Shown: one piece after another, positions 7,223-16,699 of the stretch | How the letters are laid out: each line of letters starts with the position of its first letter | Numbering within the stretch: the stretch's first letter is position 1 | Assembly (NCBI RefSeq): GCF_001113365.1 | Contig: NZ_CKYA01000006.1 | Location: forward strand, 80,684-144,683 | DNA: 64,000 nt | Reading direction: 5' to 3' | From: Streptococcus pneumoniae | GTDB taxonomy: Bacteria; Bacillota; Bacilli; Lactobacillales; Streptococcaceae | Translations under genes and position numbers: made by a program | The notes under the pieces: generated by a model | Database searches by the model: none | What the model was told of the DNA's origin: nothing | Seen by the model: only the letters and a program-made list of their open reading frames with translations

Positions 7223-7611
7223 TCTTAACAGTAACGCAGATTATTGAGAGGCTTTATCCTATGTTTTTAGACATCGGGGGTAAGCCTCTTGATTTTTGGG
7301 ATTTGACGGTGCTTGAAATCAGAGAAATGATTGAAAGCTACAACCGTGTCAAAATCCAAGAGCGTAAAGAGAAGATTATTGACTCTTATAGACTTTCTCA
7401 GATGATATCCAACCACATTTCCTTATTGTTATCCAAAGATGCCAAAGTCTTTGAGTTCTGGGAATATGCGCCTGAGTTGTTTGTAGAAGAACAACAAGCG
7501 GTAGAACAGGAGCGACAAAGACAAGCGCTTTTGTTGCATAAGGAACGGATGCGTGATTTTGCAGAGAGACACAATCGAAAAAGGAAGGAGGAAGTAAATG
7601 GCAACTCTTGA
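7162..7611 (+). CDS. Tail assembly chaperone T part, made by -1 frameshift from G
   Basis: The -1 frame is open from 7150 through 7611 with no stop. Read after the slip at 7156-7162 it gives about 149 residues, so the GT fusion would be about 256 residues. It is charged and helical (KIQERKEKIIDSYRLSQM, EEQQAVEQERQRQALLLHKERMRDFAERHNRKRKEE). An in-frame ATG at 7261 exists but has only a weak ribosome site, so an independent product is less likely. The tape measure gene starts inside its end. Confidence 0.75.
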   Translation, partial: YSTRKQGQENFQEENDSSRVILTVTQIIERLYPMFLDIGGKPLDFWDLTVLEIREMIESYNRVKIQERKEKIIDSYRLSQMISNHISLLLSKDAKVFEFWEYAPELFVEEQQAVEQERQRQALLLHKERMRDFAERHNRKRKEEVNGNS

Positions 7612-10600
7612 TGAATTGAAGGTCATGATTGACGCTGAGATAGCGCCTTTCAGGAAGAAGATGAAAGAAGTCGAGAATCAGGTCAAGGGAACATCTGACC
7701 AAGTGAAGAATGCCACTGCCAAAGTTCGTGAACAGTCGAATTCTATCGGTAGTGCGTTTGGCAAGCTAGCTAAGTTCGCTGGTTTTGCAATCCTTGGTAA
7801 GAAATTGCTTGATGTTGGGATGTATTCAGCGCAGACAGCTCTTGAAGTATCAGCGTCTATGAACCAAATCAAGCGACAGATGGGCGAGAGTTCGCAATCT
7901 TTCTTAAAATGGGTTAACGATAACGCTAACGCTATGAACATGGGCGTGGGTGAGGCGACCAACTACGGTGCAGTCTACTCAAACCTATTTTCTGGATTTA
8001 TCAAAGACACCAACAAGCTAAGCGCCTATACTGCTAAGATGTTGCAGACATCGGCAGTTGTTGCTGAAGGTTCAGGGCGCACGATTACAGACGTTATGGA
8101 GCGGATTCGCTCAGGTTTACTAGGGAACACGGAAGCGATAGAAGACCTAGGAATCAACGTCAATGTAGCTATGATTGAGTCCACTGAAGCCTTCAAGAAG
8201 TTCGCAAACGGACAAAGCTGGCAACAGTTGGATTACCAAACCCAGCAACAAATCCGCCTTATGGCTATTCTGGAACAGGCTACAGCCAAGTATGGAGATA
8301 CCTTATCCAACTCAGTCAACGGTAGTATCAGCCTGTTTAAGTCGCTGATGAAGGACGCAGCATTGAACCTTGGTAACTCTATGTTACCGATTATCAATGC
8401 CATTATGCCTGTCTTGAACTCTTTTGCTATGGTTTTGAAGAACGTTACGGCAAAACTAGCTGAGTTTATCGCTTTGATGTTCAACAAGAAAGCAACAGTG
8501 AAAGATGGTGTCGGTGGAGCAGTTGGAGACATGGGTAACGCCATGAAAGACGCTGCAGGCGGAGCAGGAGACCTTGCTGACGCAGTAGATGACGCTGGAG
8601 ATTCAGCAGGAGGGCTTGCTGATAACCTTGGAGACTCGGCCAAAAATGCTAAGAAGGCCGCTAAAGAATTGCTAGGTCTAATGGGATTTGATGAGATTAA
8701 CATCTTGCAAAAACCAAAAGACGACGATGCAGGCGGTTCTGGCGGTGGAGGCGGTGGCAAAGGTGGTAAAGGAAAGGGAGGCGGTGGCGGACCTTTCAAA
8801 GACATCTTGCCAGAAGTCGAGTTGACCGACATGGACAACCAATTCAAGAGCATTTTCGATGGTCTAGGAGATAAGCTGAAAGGGTTGTTTGACTACCTAA
8901 AAAAACTTTGGGACTTATTTAAAAAAGGTTTCTCTCTATCATTTAGATGGGATAGTATTGAAAGATTAAAGAATGCACTACAAGGTATCTGGCAATCTAT
9001 TAAAGATATCTTTGAAGATGGTACAGTTTTACAAGCAGCAGCAAGGTTTGGAGAAAAACTAGCTTTTGCTTTGGGACAAACGACGGGCGCTCTCGCTAAC
9101 GTAATCATGGGTATTGCCGTCTTTATCGCTGAAAGTCTGAATAAATCACTTAATGAAACTAAACTAGATATCAAAGCATGGTTAATCCGTATGTTTGATA
9201 TCGGTGGGGAAATCGTTGAAAGTGTCGGAAATATTGCTCAAAGTATCGGACAAATCTTCTACGACTCAATCACAAGCGAACCTGCTACAAATATGGGCGC
9301 AGGGTTAATCAGCGCCTTTACATACGCTTTTATGGGCGTGCAAGAAGTCACCGCTAAATACACAAGAGATATTATCGGTGCTATTGAAGAGACTATCACC
9401 GAAAATCAGGTTGGCATAACAGAAATGTTTACGGGTCTTTTTAAAGCTGTAGAGCCTATTGCTCAAGTTTTATCAAGCTCAATGAAGAAACTTTTTGAAA
9501 GTGTTAATCAAGTATACGATGAGCATATAAAACCTTTGTTTGAATCAAGTTCCGCCTTGATGTCAGATGTAGTCGGTACTTTTGTTAATGGATGGAATGA
9601 TAATATCCAACCTGTCCTTGAAAAGATAGGTCACGGTTTCGCCGATACAATCAAAAACCATATTGAACCAGCTTTAGAAAAAATAGGTGGCATGATTGGA
9701 AGTTTTGCCGACTTTTCTAAAGCGATAAATGAAGTTTTCGGCCCAGTTATTTCCTTTATTGTAGAAAAGTTAACGGTTGTACTAGCCCCTGCAATTGAAT
9801 ACATAGGAGAAGTTTGGCGTGTTTTGTTTAACACTATCTCTGATGTGATTGGTGGTATTGCTGATATCATCAAAGGGGTATTTGATGTACTTACAGGACT
9901 TTTAACCGGAGATGGCGAAAAAATCAAAGAAGGATTTTTGAGTATATTTGGCGGATTAAAAGATATAGTAGTTAGCGTCTTTGGTGGCATTATTGATCTT
10001 GTATCTGGTGTATTGAAACTTCTTTGGGATGTTGTTGTCGCAATATTCAAAAGCATTTGGGACGCAATTGTAGCTATCTTTTCTGGTGTCGGGTCTTGGT
10101 TTGGAGAAAAGTTCCAAGGTGCATGGGATGCTATCGTTAATATCTTCACACCGATTGGCTCATGGTTTGGACAACGTTGGGCGGATGTGACTAGTGCTTT
10201 GGCTAATATCGGGGCATGGTTTACTGACATGTTCCAAAAAGCATGGACTGGTCTAACAAACATCTTCAGCAAACTAGGTTCATGGTTTGGCGAAAGATGG
10301 AACGATGTTACAAGTGCGCTTTCCAGCGTTTCAAACTGGTTTGGTGAGATGTTCACTAATGCTTACAACGCTGTAAAAGATGCTTTCAGTTCTATCGGAG
10401 ATTTCTTCAGTGGAGTTTGGGAAACTGTTAAAAATATCTTTGTAAATGCTGGTCAGATGGTCGGTGAGGCGGTAGGTGGAGCGTTTAAGAGCGCAGTCAA
10501 TGCGGTTCTTGACACTATCGAGAATGTGGTTAATGGATTTATCGGCATGATTAATGGTGTTTTAGATGTTGTTAGAAACTTACCTGGTCTCGGATGGATT

Positions 10601-10912
10601 GGTAGTGTAAGTACAGTCAGCCTCCCACGTCTTGCCCGCGGTGGTATCGTCGATAGTCCAACTATTGCCATGATTGGTGAAGCAGGTAAAGAGGCGGTCG
10701 TACCACTTGAAAATACAGGATTTATCCAAACACTTGGGCGAGTTGTCAGCAGTGCGGTAGTAAATGCCATGGCTGGTGTTGGTCCACAAGGTGGATTTTC
10801 TGGAGACGGCGACATCGTTATCCAAATCGCAGGACATGAGTTTGGACGGGTAGCCATCCAAGAAATCAACAAGGAACATGAACGAGCAGGTCAAACCTTG
10901 CTCAAGATTTAG
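7598..10912 (+). CDS. Tail tape measure protein
   Basis: 1104 residues. N-terminal coiled coil (ELKVMIDAEIAPFRKKMKEV), hydrophobic segments around GFAILGKKLLD, then a very Gly/Lys-rich linker near residues 377-400, followed by long amphipathic stretches with repeated W-containing units (SWFGEKFQGAWDAI, SWFGQRWADVTSA, SWFGERWNDVTSA) and the family-typical end LARGGIVDSPTIAMIGEAGK. It sets tail length and occupies the tube lumen. Strong RBS (AAGGAGG). No lysozyme or peptidase domain could be recognised in it. Confidence 0.92.
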   Translation: MATLDELKVMIDAEIAPFRKKMKEVENQVKGTSDQVKNATAKVREQSNSIGSAFGKLAKFAGFAILGKKLLDVGMYSAQTALEVSASMNQIKRQMGESSQSFLKWVNDNANAMNMGVGEATNYGAVYSNLFSGFIKDTNKLSAYTAKMLQTSAVVAEGSGRTITDVMERIRSGLLGNTEAIEDLGINVNVAMIESTEAFKKFANGQSWQQLDYQTQQQIRLMAILEQATAKYGDTLSNSVNGSISLFKSLMKDAALNLGNSMLPIINAIMPVLNSFAMVLKNVTAKLAEFIALMFNKKATVKDGVGGAVGDMGNAMKDAAGGAGDLADAVDDAGDSAGGLADNLGDSAKNAKKAAKELLGLMGFDEINILQKPKDDDAGGSGGGGGGKGGKGKGGGGGPFKDILPEVELTDMDNQFKSIFDGLGDKLKGLFDYLKKLWDLFKKGFSLSFRWDSIERLKNALQGIWQSIKDIFEDGTVLQAAARFGEKLAFALGQTTGALANVIMGIAVFIAESLNKSLNETKLDIKAWLIRMFDIGGEIVESVGNIAQSIGQIFYDSITSEPATNMGAGLISAFTYAFMGVQEVTAKYTRDIIGAIEETITENQVGITEMFTGLFKAVEPIAQVLSSSMKKLFESVNQVYDEHIKPLFESSSALMSDVVGTFVNGWNDNIQPVLEKIGHGFADTIKNHIEPALEKIGGMIGSFADFSKAINEVFGPVISFIVEKLTVVLAPAIEYIGEVWRVLFNTISDVIGGIADIIKGVFDVLTGLLTGDGEKIKEGFLSIFGGLKDIVVSVFGGIIDLVSGVLKLLWDVVVAIFKSIWDAIVAIFSGVGSWFGEKFQGAWDAIVNIFTPIGSWFGQRWADVTSALANIGAWFTDMFQKAWTGLTNIFSKLGSWFGERWNDVTSALSSVSNWFGEMFTNAYNAVKDAFSSIGDFFSGVWETVKNIFVNAGQMVGEAVGGAFKSAVNAVLDTIENVVNGFIGMINGVLDVVRNLPGLGWIGSVSTVSLPRLARGGIVDSPTIAMIGEAGKEAVVPLENTGFIQTLGRVVSSAVVNAMAGVGPQGGFSGDGDIVIQIAGHEFGRVAIQEINKEHERAGQTLLKI

Positions 10913-10920
10913 GAGGTTAA

Positions 10921-11271
10921 ATGGCACAATTGATAATCAATGGGGTGGCTGTGAAGCCTCCCAAATCTTTTCAGGTCGGTATTCAGGATATCGATGGAGA
11001 AACAGGACGTAACGCCAATGGCGATATGGTGCGAGACCGTATTACGACTAAGAGGAAACTAGACTGCGAATGGGGCATGCTGACTCAGGAAGAAATGAGT
11101 CAGCTTTTAAATGCCGTGTCAGCAGTCTTTTTTGAAGTTTCATACCCTGATCCTGTTAAAGGTCAGACAACTGGGACCTTCTATGTCGGTGATAGAACGG
11201 CTCCAAGCTATACCTTTACTGAGAAGTTTAAACCTTGGTCTGGCGCTAAATTTAATCTGGTAGAGAGGTAA
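10921..11271 (+). CDS. Distal-tail-region protein (DUF6711-like)
   Basis: 116 residues: MAQLIINGVAVKPPKSFQVG, DGETGRNANGDMVRDRITTKRKLDCEW, then EVSYPDPVKGQTTGTFYVGD. This small beta-rich protein takes the place after the tape measure where a distal tail protein is expected; P2 instead has a conventional 232-residue Dit-like protein (51416-52114). Role at the tail tip is inferred from position. Confidence 0.7.
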   Translation: MAQLIINGVAVKPPKSFQVGIQDIDGETGRNANGDMVRDRITTKRKLDCEWGMLTQEEMSQLLNAVSAVFFEVSYPDPVKGQTTGTFYVGDRTAPSYTFTEKFKPWSGAKFNLVER

Positions 11272-11275
11272 GAAA

Positions 11276-13087
11276 ATGGACGCTTTAACCAGACGACAAT
11301 TTGACAAAGCTATGTTTGCCAAAGAAAGGACGCTGGCTATTCGTGTTGGTGATTATGCTTCACGAGATATCAAAGAGGCTAGTTTTGAGTATGGCTACAT
11401 CAAGGGCGATACATACAAGCCAGGTGGAACGTGTGCTGGTAGCGGTAAGATTACCTTTACCAGTATCATTACCACGTTCAATAAACTGGATATCCTACAC
11501 CCTGAGATTGGTCTACTGGTTGGGGATACCTACCAGTGGGTCAAGATGGGGGAATACTTCATCAACGATATTGAGATTGACCGAAACCGTAACACGACAA
11601 CACTTGAGCTTATGGACGGTATGTTTAAACTTAATCGTGAGTACGTGACGGACTTGCATTTCCCAGCTGAAGTACGAGAGGTTATTCAGGAAATCTGTCT
11701 GAAAACAGGCATTGAGTTAGCGAATGACTATTTTGGAATCAGCGCTATGCGTTACCATGTCGAGCAAATTCCTGAAGGCAAGAAACTTTCATTCAGGGAT
11801 ATGTTAAGCTCCATGACTCAGATGATTGGGATGTCTTGCTTCTTCAACAGAGAAGGCAAGATGGAAATCCGTGATTTAACTGAGTCAAATATCACGATCA
11901 ACGCAGATAGTTACTTCTTGCATGGTTTAACCAAGAGTGAGATTGAGTATCAGATAGCTGGTATCACTTGTAAGACAGATAAGAAATCTCTGACAGTCGG
12001 TATGAAGACAGGTCGGTCTTTGGAATTGGACAATGTCTTTATGACCCAGAGCGCTTTAAATGACCTTTATTACAAGCTGAAAAACTTGACTTACTACCCT
12101 TACAATCTCAACTACCAAGGGCATTTGTTGCTTGAGGTTGGGCAGTGGGTAACCATTCAGACTAACAAGAAAGAGACCTTTAAAGTTCCTGTGTTAAGTC
12201 AGAGCTTTACTTTCAAAGGCGGTCTGAGAGGTCGTATCAGCGCAGATAGTAAGGCTGGAAATGACACCCAGTATTCTTACGAGGGGACGATTACCAAGCA
12301 GATAAAGCAACAAGATGGCATTGAAGCGAAAATCCAAGTGCAGATAGAAGCAGCAGACGCAGAATTTGAAGCCGAGTTTGAAAAACGTAAAAAAGCGATT
12401 GATGACGCAATCGAAATCGCCAAGAAAAAAGCCGAAGAATTTGGCGCTAAAATCCATGAGGAAATGGAGAAAGAGCGTCCTGAATTCGTGAAGCGGATTC
12501 GTGAAGAGCTGATGAGTGGCGCGGACTCAATTGCTGAACTGAGCAAGAAACTGGAACAGGTCAGCGAGACTGCAAGGGTCAATGCTAGCTTGATTGGTGG
12601 TGACGGAAATACTCAGTACAATAAGAACCGCCTTAATGGTGGCACGGCTAAGAAAATCAGTTACGGAACGGATTTCGTGGAAGTCGGTCACAATGGAGAG
12701 GGCTTTGAACTTGGTAAGCAGTATGTCATCAGCTGGTCAGCAACCTGTACACTTTACGGCAAGACAGATGTGACTGTAGTGGTCAATAAGACACCGTTTT
12801 ATGGCGGTCGCGTTCATCTTGCGCCTGCCAATACCGTCATGCCAGCAATTGATAAAGACCTTGTCCATAAAGAGGAGCAGGTCTTGGCAGTCTACTACGG
12901 TGCCTATCGTCTGACCTTCTCAGGCGACTGGTATCAAGATTTAGAGCAGTCTGTAACGGTTGACAATCAGACAAGACGGATTGAACTAGCGCCAGTCTAC
13001 AAGACGGTTGCTGATGGGCAACATGCTAGATATGAGGGAAGTTGGAGTGAGACCCCAACTTTTATATTTGATGGAGGTAGAACATGA
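11276..13087 (+). CDS. Tail-associated (Tal-like) tip protein
   Basis: 603 residues. The N-terminal about 370 residues form the hub-like tail fold (SFEYGYIKG, GLLVGDTYQWVKMGEYFIND, TTLELMDGMFKL). A coiled coil (EAKIQVQIEAADAEFEAEFE) links this to a C-terminal about 200 residues, from GAKIHEEMEKERPEFVKRI, that is almost the same in the P2 tip protein at 52111-53916 although the N-terminal halves differ. Thus the C-terminal module is a swapped, interchangeable adaptor to the shared fibre genes that follow. Catalytic residues of a tail endopeptidase were not evident. Confidence 0.78.
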   Translation: MDALTRRQFDKAMFAKERTLAIRVGDYASRDIKEASFEYGYIKGDTYKPGGTCAGSGKITFTSIITTFNKLDILHPEIGLLVGDTYQWVKMGEYFINDIEIDRNRNTTTLELMDGMFKLNREYVTDLHFPAEVREVIQEICLKTGIELANDYFGISAMRYHVEQIPEGKKLSFRDMLSSMTQMIGMSCFFNREGKMEIRDLTESNITINADSYFLHGLTKSEIEYQIAGITCKTDKKSLTVGMKTGRSLELDNVFMTQSALNDLYYKLKNLTYYPYNLNYQGHLLLEVGQWVTIQTNKKETFKVPVLSQSFTFKGGLRGRISADSKAGNDTQYSYEGTITKQIKQQDGIEAKIQVQIEAADAEFEAEFEKRKKAIDDAIEIAKKKAEEFGAKIHEEMEKERPEFVKRIREELMSGADSIAELSKKLEQVSETARVNASLIGGDGNTQYNKNRLNGGTAKKISYGTDFVEVGHNGEGFELGKQYVISWSATCTLYGKTDVTVVVNKTPFYGGRVHLAPANTVMPAIDKDLVHKEEQVLAVYYGAYRLTFSGDWYQDLEQSVTVDNQTRRIELAPVYKTVADGQHARYEGSWSETPTFIFDGGRT

Positions 13088-13608
13088 CGGAAACAATCCC
13101 AATAAGGGTTCAACATAAACGTATGTCGGCGAGCGACTGGGCAAGTAGCACTCTTATTTTACTTGACGGAGAGTTAGGCATTGAGAGTGATACAGGCAAG
13201 GTCAAGGTCGGAAATGGCCGTGACCGATTTTCAGCCTTACAGTATCTTACAGGACCGAAAGGTGACCGTGGAGAACGTGGGGAAACAGGACCACGAGGTG
13301 CTGACGGAGTTGTGCGGTTTGAAGCATTGACCAACCAACAGAGGGAAAGTTTGCGTGGTCCGCAGGGTGTCCAAGGTGAACGAGGGCAACAAGGACTGCA
13401 GGGCATTCAAGGGCCTAGAGGATTGACTGGTGCGACGGGTGCTAGGGGCGCTGATGGAGCTAGAGGACGTGACGGAGCGCCCGGCCAAAATATCATCAAC
13501 CAAAACGGCGGGCAAGCGCTGAAATATTGGGCTGGAACAAGGTCTCAATATGACGTGATTTCTAACAAGGATAGTAATACTATCTATGATATCTACAGTA
13601 GTACGTAG
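13084..13608 (+). CDS. Collagen-like tail fibre adaptor
   Basis: 174 residues. N-terminal about 60 residues (RVQHKRMSASDWASSTLILL...GELGIESDTGKVKVGNG) are the trimerising head domain seen at the start of phage fibre and hyaluronidase-like proteins. Then Gly-X-Y repeats: GPKGDRGERGETGPRGADG and a second longer run ending GARGADGARGRDGAPG. The end YDVISNKDSNTIYDIYSST recurs in related fibre proteins in this window. P2 has a version in which the second collagen run is largely replaced by a 110-residue beta domain. Confidence 0.8.
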   Translation: MTETIPIRVQHKRMSASDWASSTLILLDGELGIESDTGKVKVGNGRDRFSALQYLTGPKGDRGERGETGPRGADGVVRFEALTNQQRESLRGPQGVQGERGQQGLQGIQGPRGLTGATGARGADGARGRDGAPGQNIINQNGGQALKYWAGTRSQYDVISNKDSNTIYDIYSST

Positions 13609-13616
13609 GAGGTAGT

Positions 13617-13982
13617 ATGGCTAGAGAAGGAATTTACGTGGGTGGCAAGGAAATCACTCAGAGATATGTAGGTGATAAGTTGGTTTGGGAGAAAAGGAAA
13701 ACAATAGTGCCTTACTTGGGATTTATGGGGACTGTTTCACACAATTACTATTTAAGTGAAATGAATATTTTTAATTACAGTGATGCGTTTAGGAATATTT
13801 CGTTTCCAAAAGTTGCTTATATAGGTCGGAACGAAAGACTTATAGCAATCACCTTGAGAGCAGGATATGGAAATTCTCACGTTATTGCTAAACTAAAAAG
13901 CCCAGGTGATTTTAGTGAAGCTCAAAGGTTATTTGATACCCGAAATGCAGATATCTACATGACGTTTTACGAGGAAAGGTAG
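13617..13982 (+). CDS. Small tail-tip protein with conserved N-terminus and variable C-terminus
   Basis: 121 residues. The first about 27 residues, GIYVGGKEITQRYVGDKLVW, match the openings of three other small genes in this window (18300, 54704, 59465); the rest is different in each. The conserved part is likely an attachment segment and the variable part may be exposed. No known domain in the variable part. Good RBS (AGGAGG) precedes ATG 13617. Confidence 0.6.
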   Translation: MAREGIYVGGKEITQRYVGDKLVWEKRKTIVPYLGFMGTVSHNYYLSEMNIFNYSDAFRNISFPKVAYIGRNERLIAITLRAGYGNSHVIAKLKSPGDFSEAQRLFDTRNADIYMTFYEER

Positions 13983-13988
13983 TAACAC

Positions 13989-15464
13989 ATGGACATAACC
14001 ATTCAAAACGTCCGTTCGCCTGCTCTTGAGCACAACGGGCGGTATTATAAGGTGTTTCAACCACGGACACGAGATGAACTGCTGAAACTCCATCATATGG
14101 GTTGTGTGGGGGACACGGTGCTGACGGATATCCAGCTGGAGCAGGGGGATTTTCCTACTAGCTTCGTGGAGCCTACTGTCACACAACGCACCTTGTCAGG
14201 TCTCTTCAAGGATATGCGCTCAATAGAGCTGGAATTGAGAGACCCAAATAGCACACTCTGGGGCAAAATCCAGCAGAACAACCAAGGGGCGCTGACTCAA
14301 TTCTTTGACAAGAATGTCAAGAGTGCCATTGCGCAGACTGCTAGAGAAATCAGGCAGGAAGTGCGAGATGCTGCTAACAGTGCGAGAGTACAAGTGACGC
14401 CCGAAGGTGTGACTATCGGCTCTACTACCTTGACTGGCGAGCAGTTAGCCTCTACCATTTCCACAAGTCCGAAAGGCGTTGACATCATCGCTCCGCATGT
14501 TCGAGTACAGTCAGATATGTTGGTAGATGGTGCTGTAACAGCTAGGAAGATGGCCGCTGGTTCTGTCACTGCTGACCATATTCAAGCTGGGGCTATCACA
14601 GGCGATAAAATCAGCGTAGACGATGCCCTGATTCGGAACCTGACCGCTAGAGATGCCTTGATTGACAAGCTGACATCTAAACGTATCTTTGCGACTAAGA
14701 TTGAGTCTGTTGTATCTAGTTCAACCTTCTTGCAAGCCTATCAGGGTGAAATTGGAGGGTTTACCATTGGGAGTTTCCCAAACGGGAGTGGCAAGTGGAT
14801 ATCTGGCACAAATACGTTTGCGGTAGGTATGGGAAATGGTGGAAGTTTCGGTGATACCCGAACAGCCTTCTGGGCTAATTGGGGCAATAACTGGAACCAA
14901 GCAGGACCTAATGCCTGGTACGTAACAACCGCAGGAAAAATGAATTGCAAGAATGATGCGGATTTTCACGCTAAGGTCGACTTTTCAAACACATCAAATG
15001 CTAGGTTTTATGGACGGACAGAATTTCAAAAATCGCCTATTTTTGTCAATGGGATTCATATGTACGAACAAGAAATTTTGGGAAATGGTTGGAGTCCGAG
15101 AGAGGGACATCAAAATAAGGTCGTGTGGTGGAACCAGGTAGGCGAGGGAACGGTAAAACACTGGATAGATAAATCTTCAGATAGACGTTTGAAAGAAAAC
15201 ATCACAGAAACAGCTGTAAAAGCCTTGGATAAAATCAACAGACTAAACTTGGTCGCATTTGATTTCATCGAAAGCAAGAAACATGAAGAAATCGGTTTGA
15301 TTGCTCAAGAGGCTGAGACTATCGTTCCAGAAGTTATCTCACGAGACCCTGAGAATCCAGATGGCTATCTGCACATCGACTATACCGCATTCGTCCCCTA
15401 CTTGCTGAAGGCTGTCCAAGAACTAGACCAGAAAATCAAAGAAATGGAGAACAGACATGGATAA
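13989..15464 (+). CDS. Tail fibre/spike with S74-type intramolecular chaperone
   Basis: 491 residues. N-terminal gp58-like fibre region (QNVRSPALEHNGRYYKVFQP, GQLEQGDFP-type lectin-like segment), a helical stalk with repeated DGAVTARKMAAGSVTADHIQ units, a variable receptor-facing part, then the C-terminal chaperone SSDRRLKENI...KALDKINRLNLVAFDF...GLIAQEAE...PYLLKAVQELDQKI. S74 chaperones trimerise fibres and cut themselves off at the Ser of the SSDRRLKE motif. The stalk is nearly the same as in P2 55078-56529; the middle differs. Confidence 0.85.
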   Translation: MDITIQNVRSPALEHNGRYYKVFQPRTRDELLKLHHMGCVGDTVLTDIQLEQGDFPTSFVEPTVTQRTLSGLFKDMRSIELELRDPNSTLWGKIQQNNQGALTQFFDKNVKSAIAQTAREIRQEVRDAANSARVQVTPEGVTIGSTTLTGEQLASTISTSPKGVDIIAPHVRVQSDMLVDGAVTARKMAAGSVTADHIQAGAITGDKISVDDALIRNLTARDALIDKLTSKRIFATKIESVVSSSTFLQAYQGEIGGFTIGSFPNGSGKWISGTNTFAVGMGNGGSFGDTRTAFWANWGNNWNQAGPNAWYVTTAGKMNCKNDADFHAKVDFSNTSNARFYGRTEFQKSPIFVNGIHMYEQEILGNGWSPREGHQNKVVWWNQVGEGTVKHWIDKSSDRRLKENITETAVKALDKINRLNLVAFDFIESKKHEEIGLIAQEAETIVPEVISRDPENPDGYLHIDYTAFVPYLLKAVQELDQKIKEMENRHG

Positions 15465-15663
15465 CAACATAATCGACAAGCTAGTCGCTGAGTCACTCGT
15501 TAACCGTTTGGCTGAGGGCGAATTGGATCGTGCGAATTTAGAGGCACGCTATACGCTGACTTTGGCCGAATTGCAGACCTTTAAGGCGGTTCTGGAATAT
15601 GACCCAGCCCTTAAAGAACTTTTTGACGAAACGCAAGCAAAAATGAAAGGAACTAACAAATGA
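15457..15663 (+). CDS. Small conserved fibre-cluster protein
   Basis: 68 residues, MDNNIIDKLVAESLVNRLAE... with a helical body and ending FDETQAKMKGTNK. Overlaps the fibre gene by 8 nt. An almost identical protein follows the P2 fibre gene (56522-56728). No known domain; a fibre assembly or structural role is inferred from strict co-location. Confidence 0.65.
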   Translation: MDNNIIDKLVAESLVNRLAEGELDRANLEARYTLTLAELQTFKAVLEYDPALKELFDETQAKMKGTNK

Positions 15664-16250
15664 GCTATGAACTTGCAATCAAGCCCTACTTGAAAGGTGG
15701 GGAAAATGTAACAGTTGTCGCCATCAAGATGGAAAACAAGGGGCGCTATTCTTATGAGCAGTGCGAATTGCTAGGTGACCATACACAGGATAGTGAGGAC
15801 GCCCTTATCCAAGCGGTTTTGGAATTGGTTCGCACCGAATTAGACCCAACCAGTGCCATTGTCAAGAACAAAGAACAGTGGGCTAAAACGACGGAAGCGC
15901 TGGAGAAAGCCAACCAACTCATGGATAGCGTGCAGAAGGTCAATCTCCAGAATGCTCAGGATATTGAGGATATCTTAGCGCGATTGGAAGAGCTGGAAAC
16001 TCAAGGAGAGCCTGACCAGGAGGAGAAAGAGGAGGCAGACGAGGACATCCCTCAGGTTATGGCAACAGAAAACCAAGATGATGAACCAGCACCAGTGCAA
16101 CCAACTACTGAACAAGCAGTAGCAGAAGCGCCTACACAACCAGCTCCAGCAGTAGAAGAGAAGAAAGAAAGCGAGAAAGAAGATGACATTTCTGAAACGA
16201 CAAACCAAGAGAGCCCTAGTGAAGACAATGGAGGTAGCAGCAATGAGTAA
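15660..16250 (+). CDS. DUF1366-like fibre-cluster protein
   Basis: 196 residues. First about 70 residues (LAIKPYLKGGENVTVVAIKMENKGRYSYEQCELLGDHT...ALIQAVLELVRTELDPT) are the DUF1366-type domain known from streptococcal phages. This is followed by a coiled coil and then a long low-complexity acidic tail of E, P, Q and T (about residues 115-196). P2's version (56725-57396) shares the first part but replaces the acidic tail with a structured about 90-residue end. Function unknown. Confidence 0.65.
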   Translation: MSYELAIKPYLKGGENVTVVAIKMENKGRYSYEQCELLGDHTQDSEDALIQAVLELVRTELDPTSAIVKNKEQWAKTTEALEKANQLMDSVQKVNLQNAQDIEDILARLEELETQGEPDQEEKEEADEDIPQVMATENQDDEPAPVQPTTEQAVAEAPTQPAPAVEEKKESEKEDDISETTNQESPSEDNGGSSNE

Positions 16251-16395
16251 GATTACACTAGACCAAGCAAAAATCGATATGTACATCAACCTACTGGAAC
16301 GTGGAGCAGTTGACTTTTCATGGGTACATAAACGCTGGAAAGACCGTGTGCGTAAGGAATTGAAGCGACGTGGTTTGAGCCATCTGGCAAACTAG
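16243..16395 (+). CDS. Small basic protein of the fibre cluster
   Basis: 50 residues, MSKITLDQAKIDMYINLLER...VHKRWKDRVRKELKRRGL. Starts within the end of the preceding gene, with GGAGGT 8 nt upstream; an upstream in-frame ATG at 16183 would lie deep in the other gene and has no ribosome site. Very basic C-terminal helix. No equivalent in the P2 cluster. Unknown function. Confidence 0.55.
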   Translation: MSKITLDQAKIDMYINLLERGAVDFSWVHKRWKDRVRKELKRRGLSHLAN

Positions 16396-16405
16396 CGAGG
16401 TGTTT

Positions 16406-16684
16406 ATGACAGAGATTGAGCACTTATTGATTCGGTTTCTCTTTTCTCTGATTCCTGTGGTTGTCTTGTACTTTTCCATGAAGGACAGGGCAACCAAACA
16501 GGAAAATCGCATGACAGCCATAGAAAAAGACATTGAGAACTTACGCGAATTTCGAATGTCGGCTAACAAAAGACTGGATAACCATGACGAACAAAACAAG
16601 GCTATTCTGGTGCTGGCTGAACAGGTCAAATCGTTAGGCGAAGATGTAAGAGAACTAAAAACCTTGATACAAAGTAAACAGTAA
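16406..16684 (+). CDS. Membrane-anchored coiled-coil protein near the lysis genes
   Basis: 92 residues: N-terminal membrane helix (LLIRFLFSLIPVVVLYFSM) and then a soluble coiled coil (ENRMTAIEKDIENLREFRMS...LAEQVKSLGEDVRELKTL). The layout resembles XhlA-type lysis accessory proteins in reverse orientation. ATG 16406 is preferred to GTG 16400 because GCGAGG lies 7 nt upstream. P2 57406-57867 has the same plan with another soluble part. Role in lysis or tail anchoring is a guess. Confidence 0.6.
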   Translation: MTEIEHLLIRFLFSLIPVVVLYFSMKDRATKQENRMTAIEKDIENLREFRMSANKRLDNHDEQNKAILVLAEQVKSLGEDVRELKTLIQSKQ

Positions 16685-16699
16685 AGAAAGAGGTGCAGA

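Noticed and set aside
7261..7611. Independent gene for the P1 tail chaperone T part from ATG 7261
   Set aside because: Weak ribosome site; the frame is open upstream to 7150 and a slippery heptamer lies in the overlap, so a frameshift product is more likely.
8233..8853. 206-residue minus-strand frame inside the tape measure gene
   Set aside because: Pro/Ser-rich shadow of the Gly-rich and Ala-rich coding strand; no ribosome site.
9631..10356. 241-residue minus-strand frame inside the tape measure gene
   Set aside because: Repetitive shadow of the W-rich repeats; no start signal.
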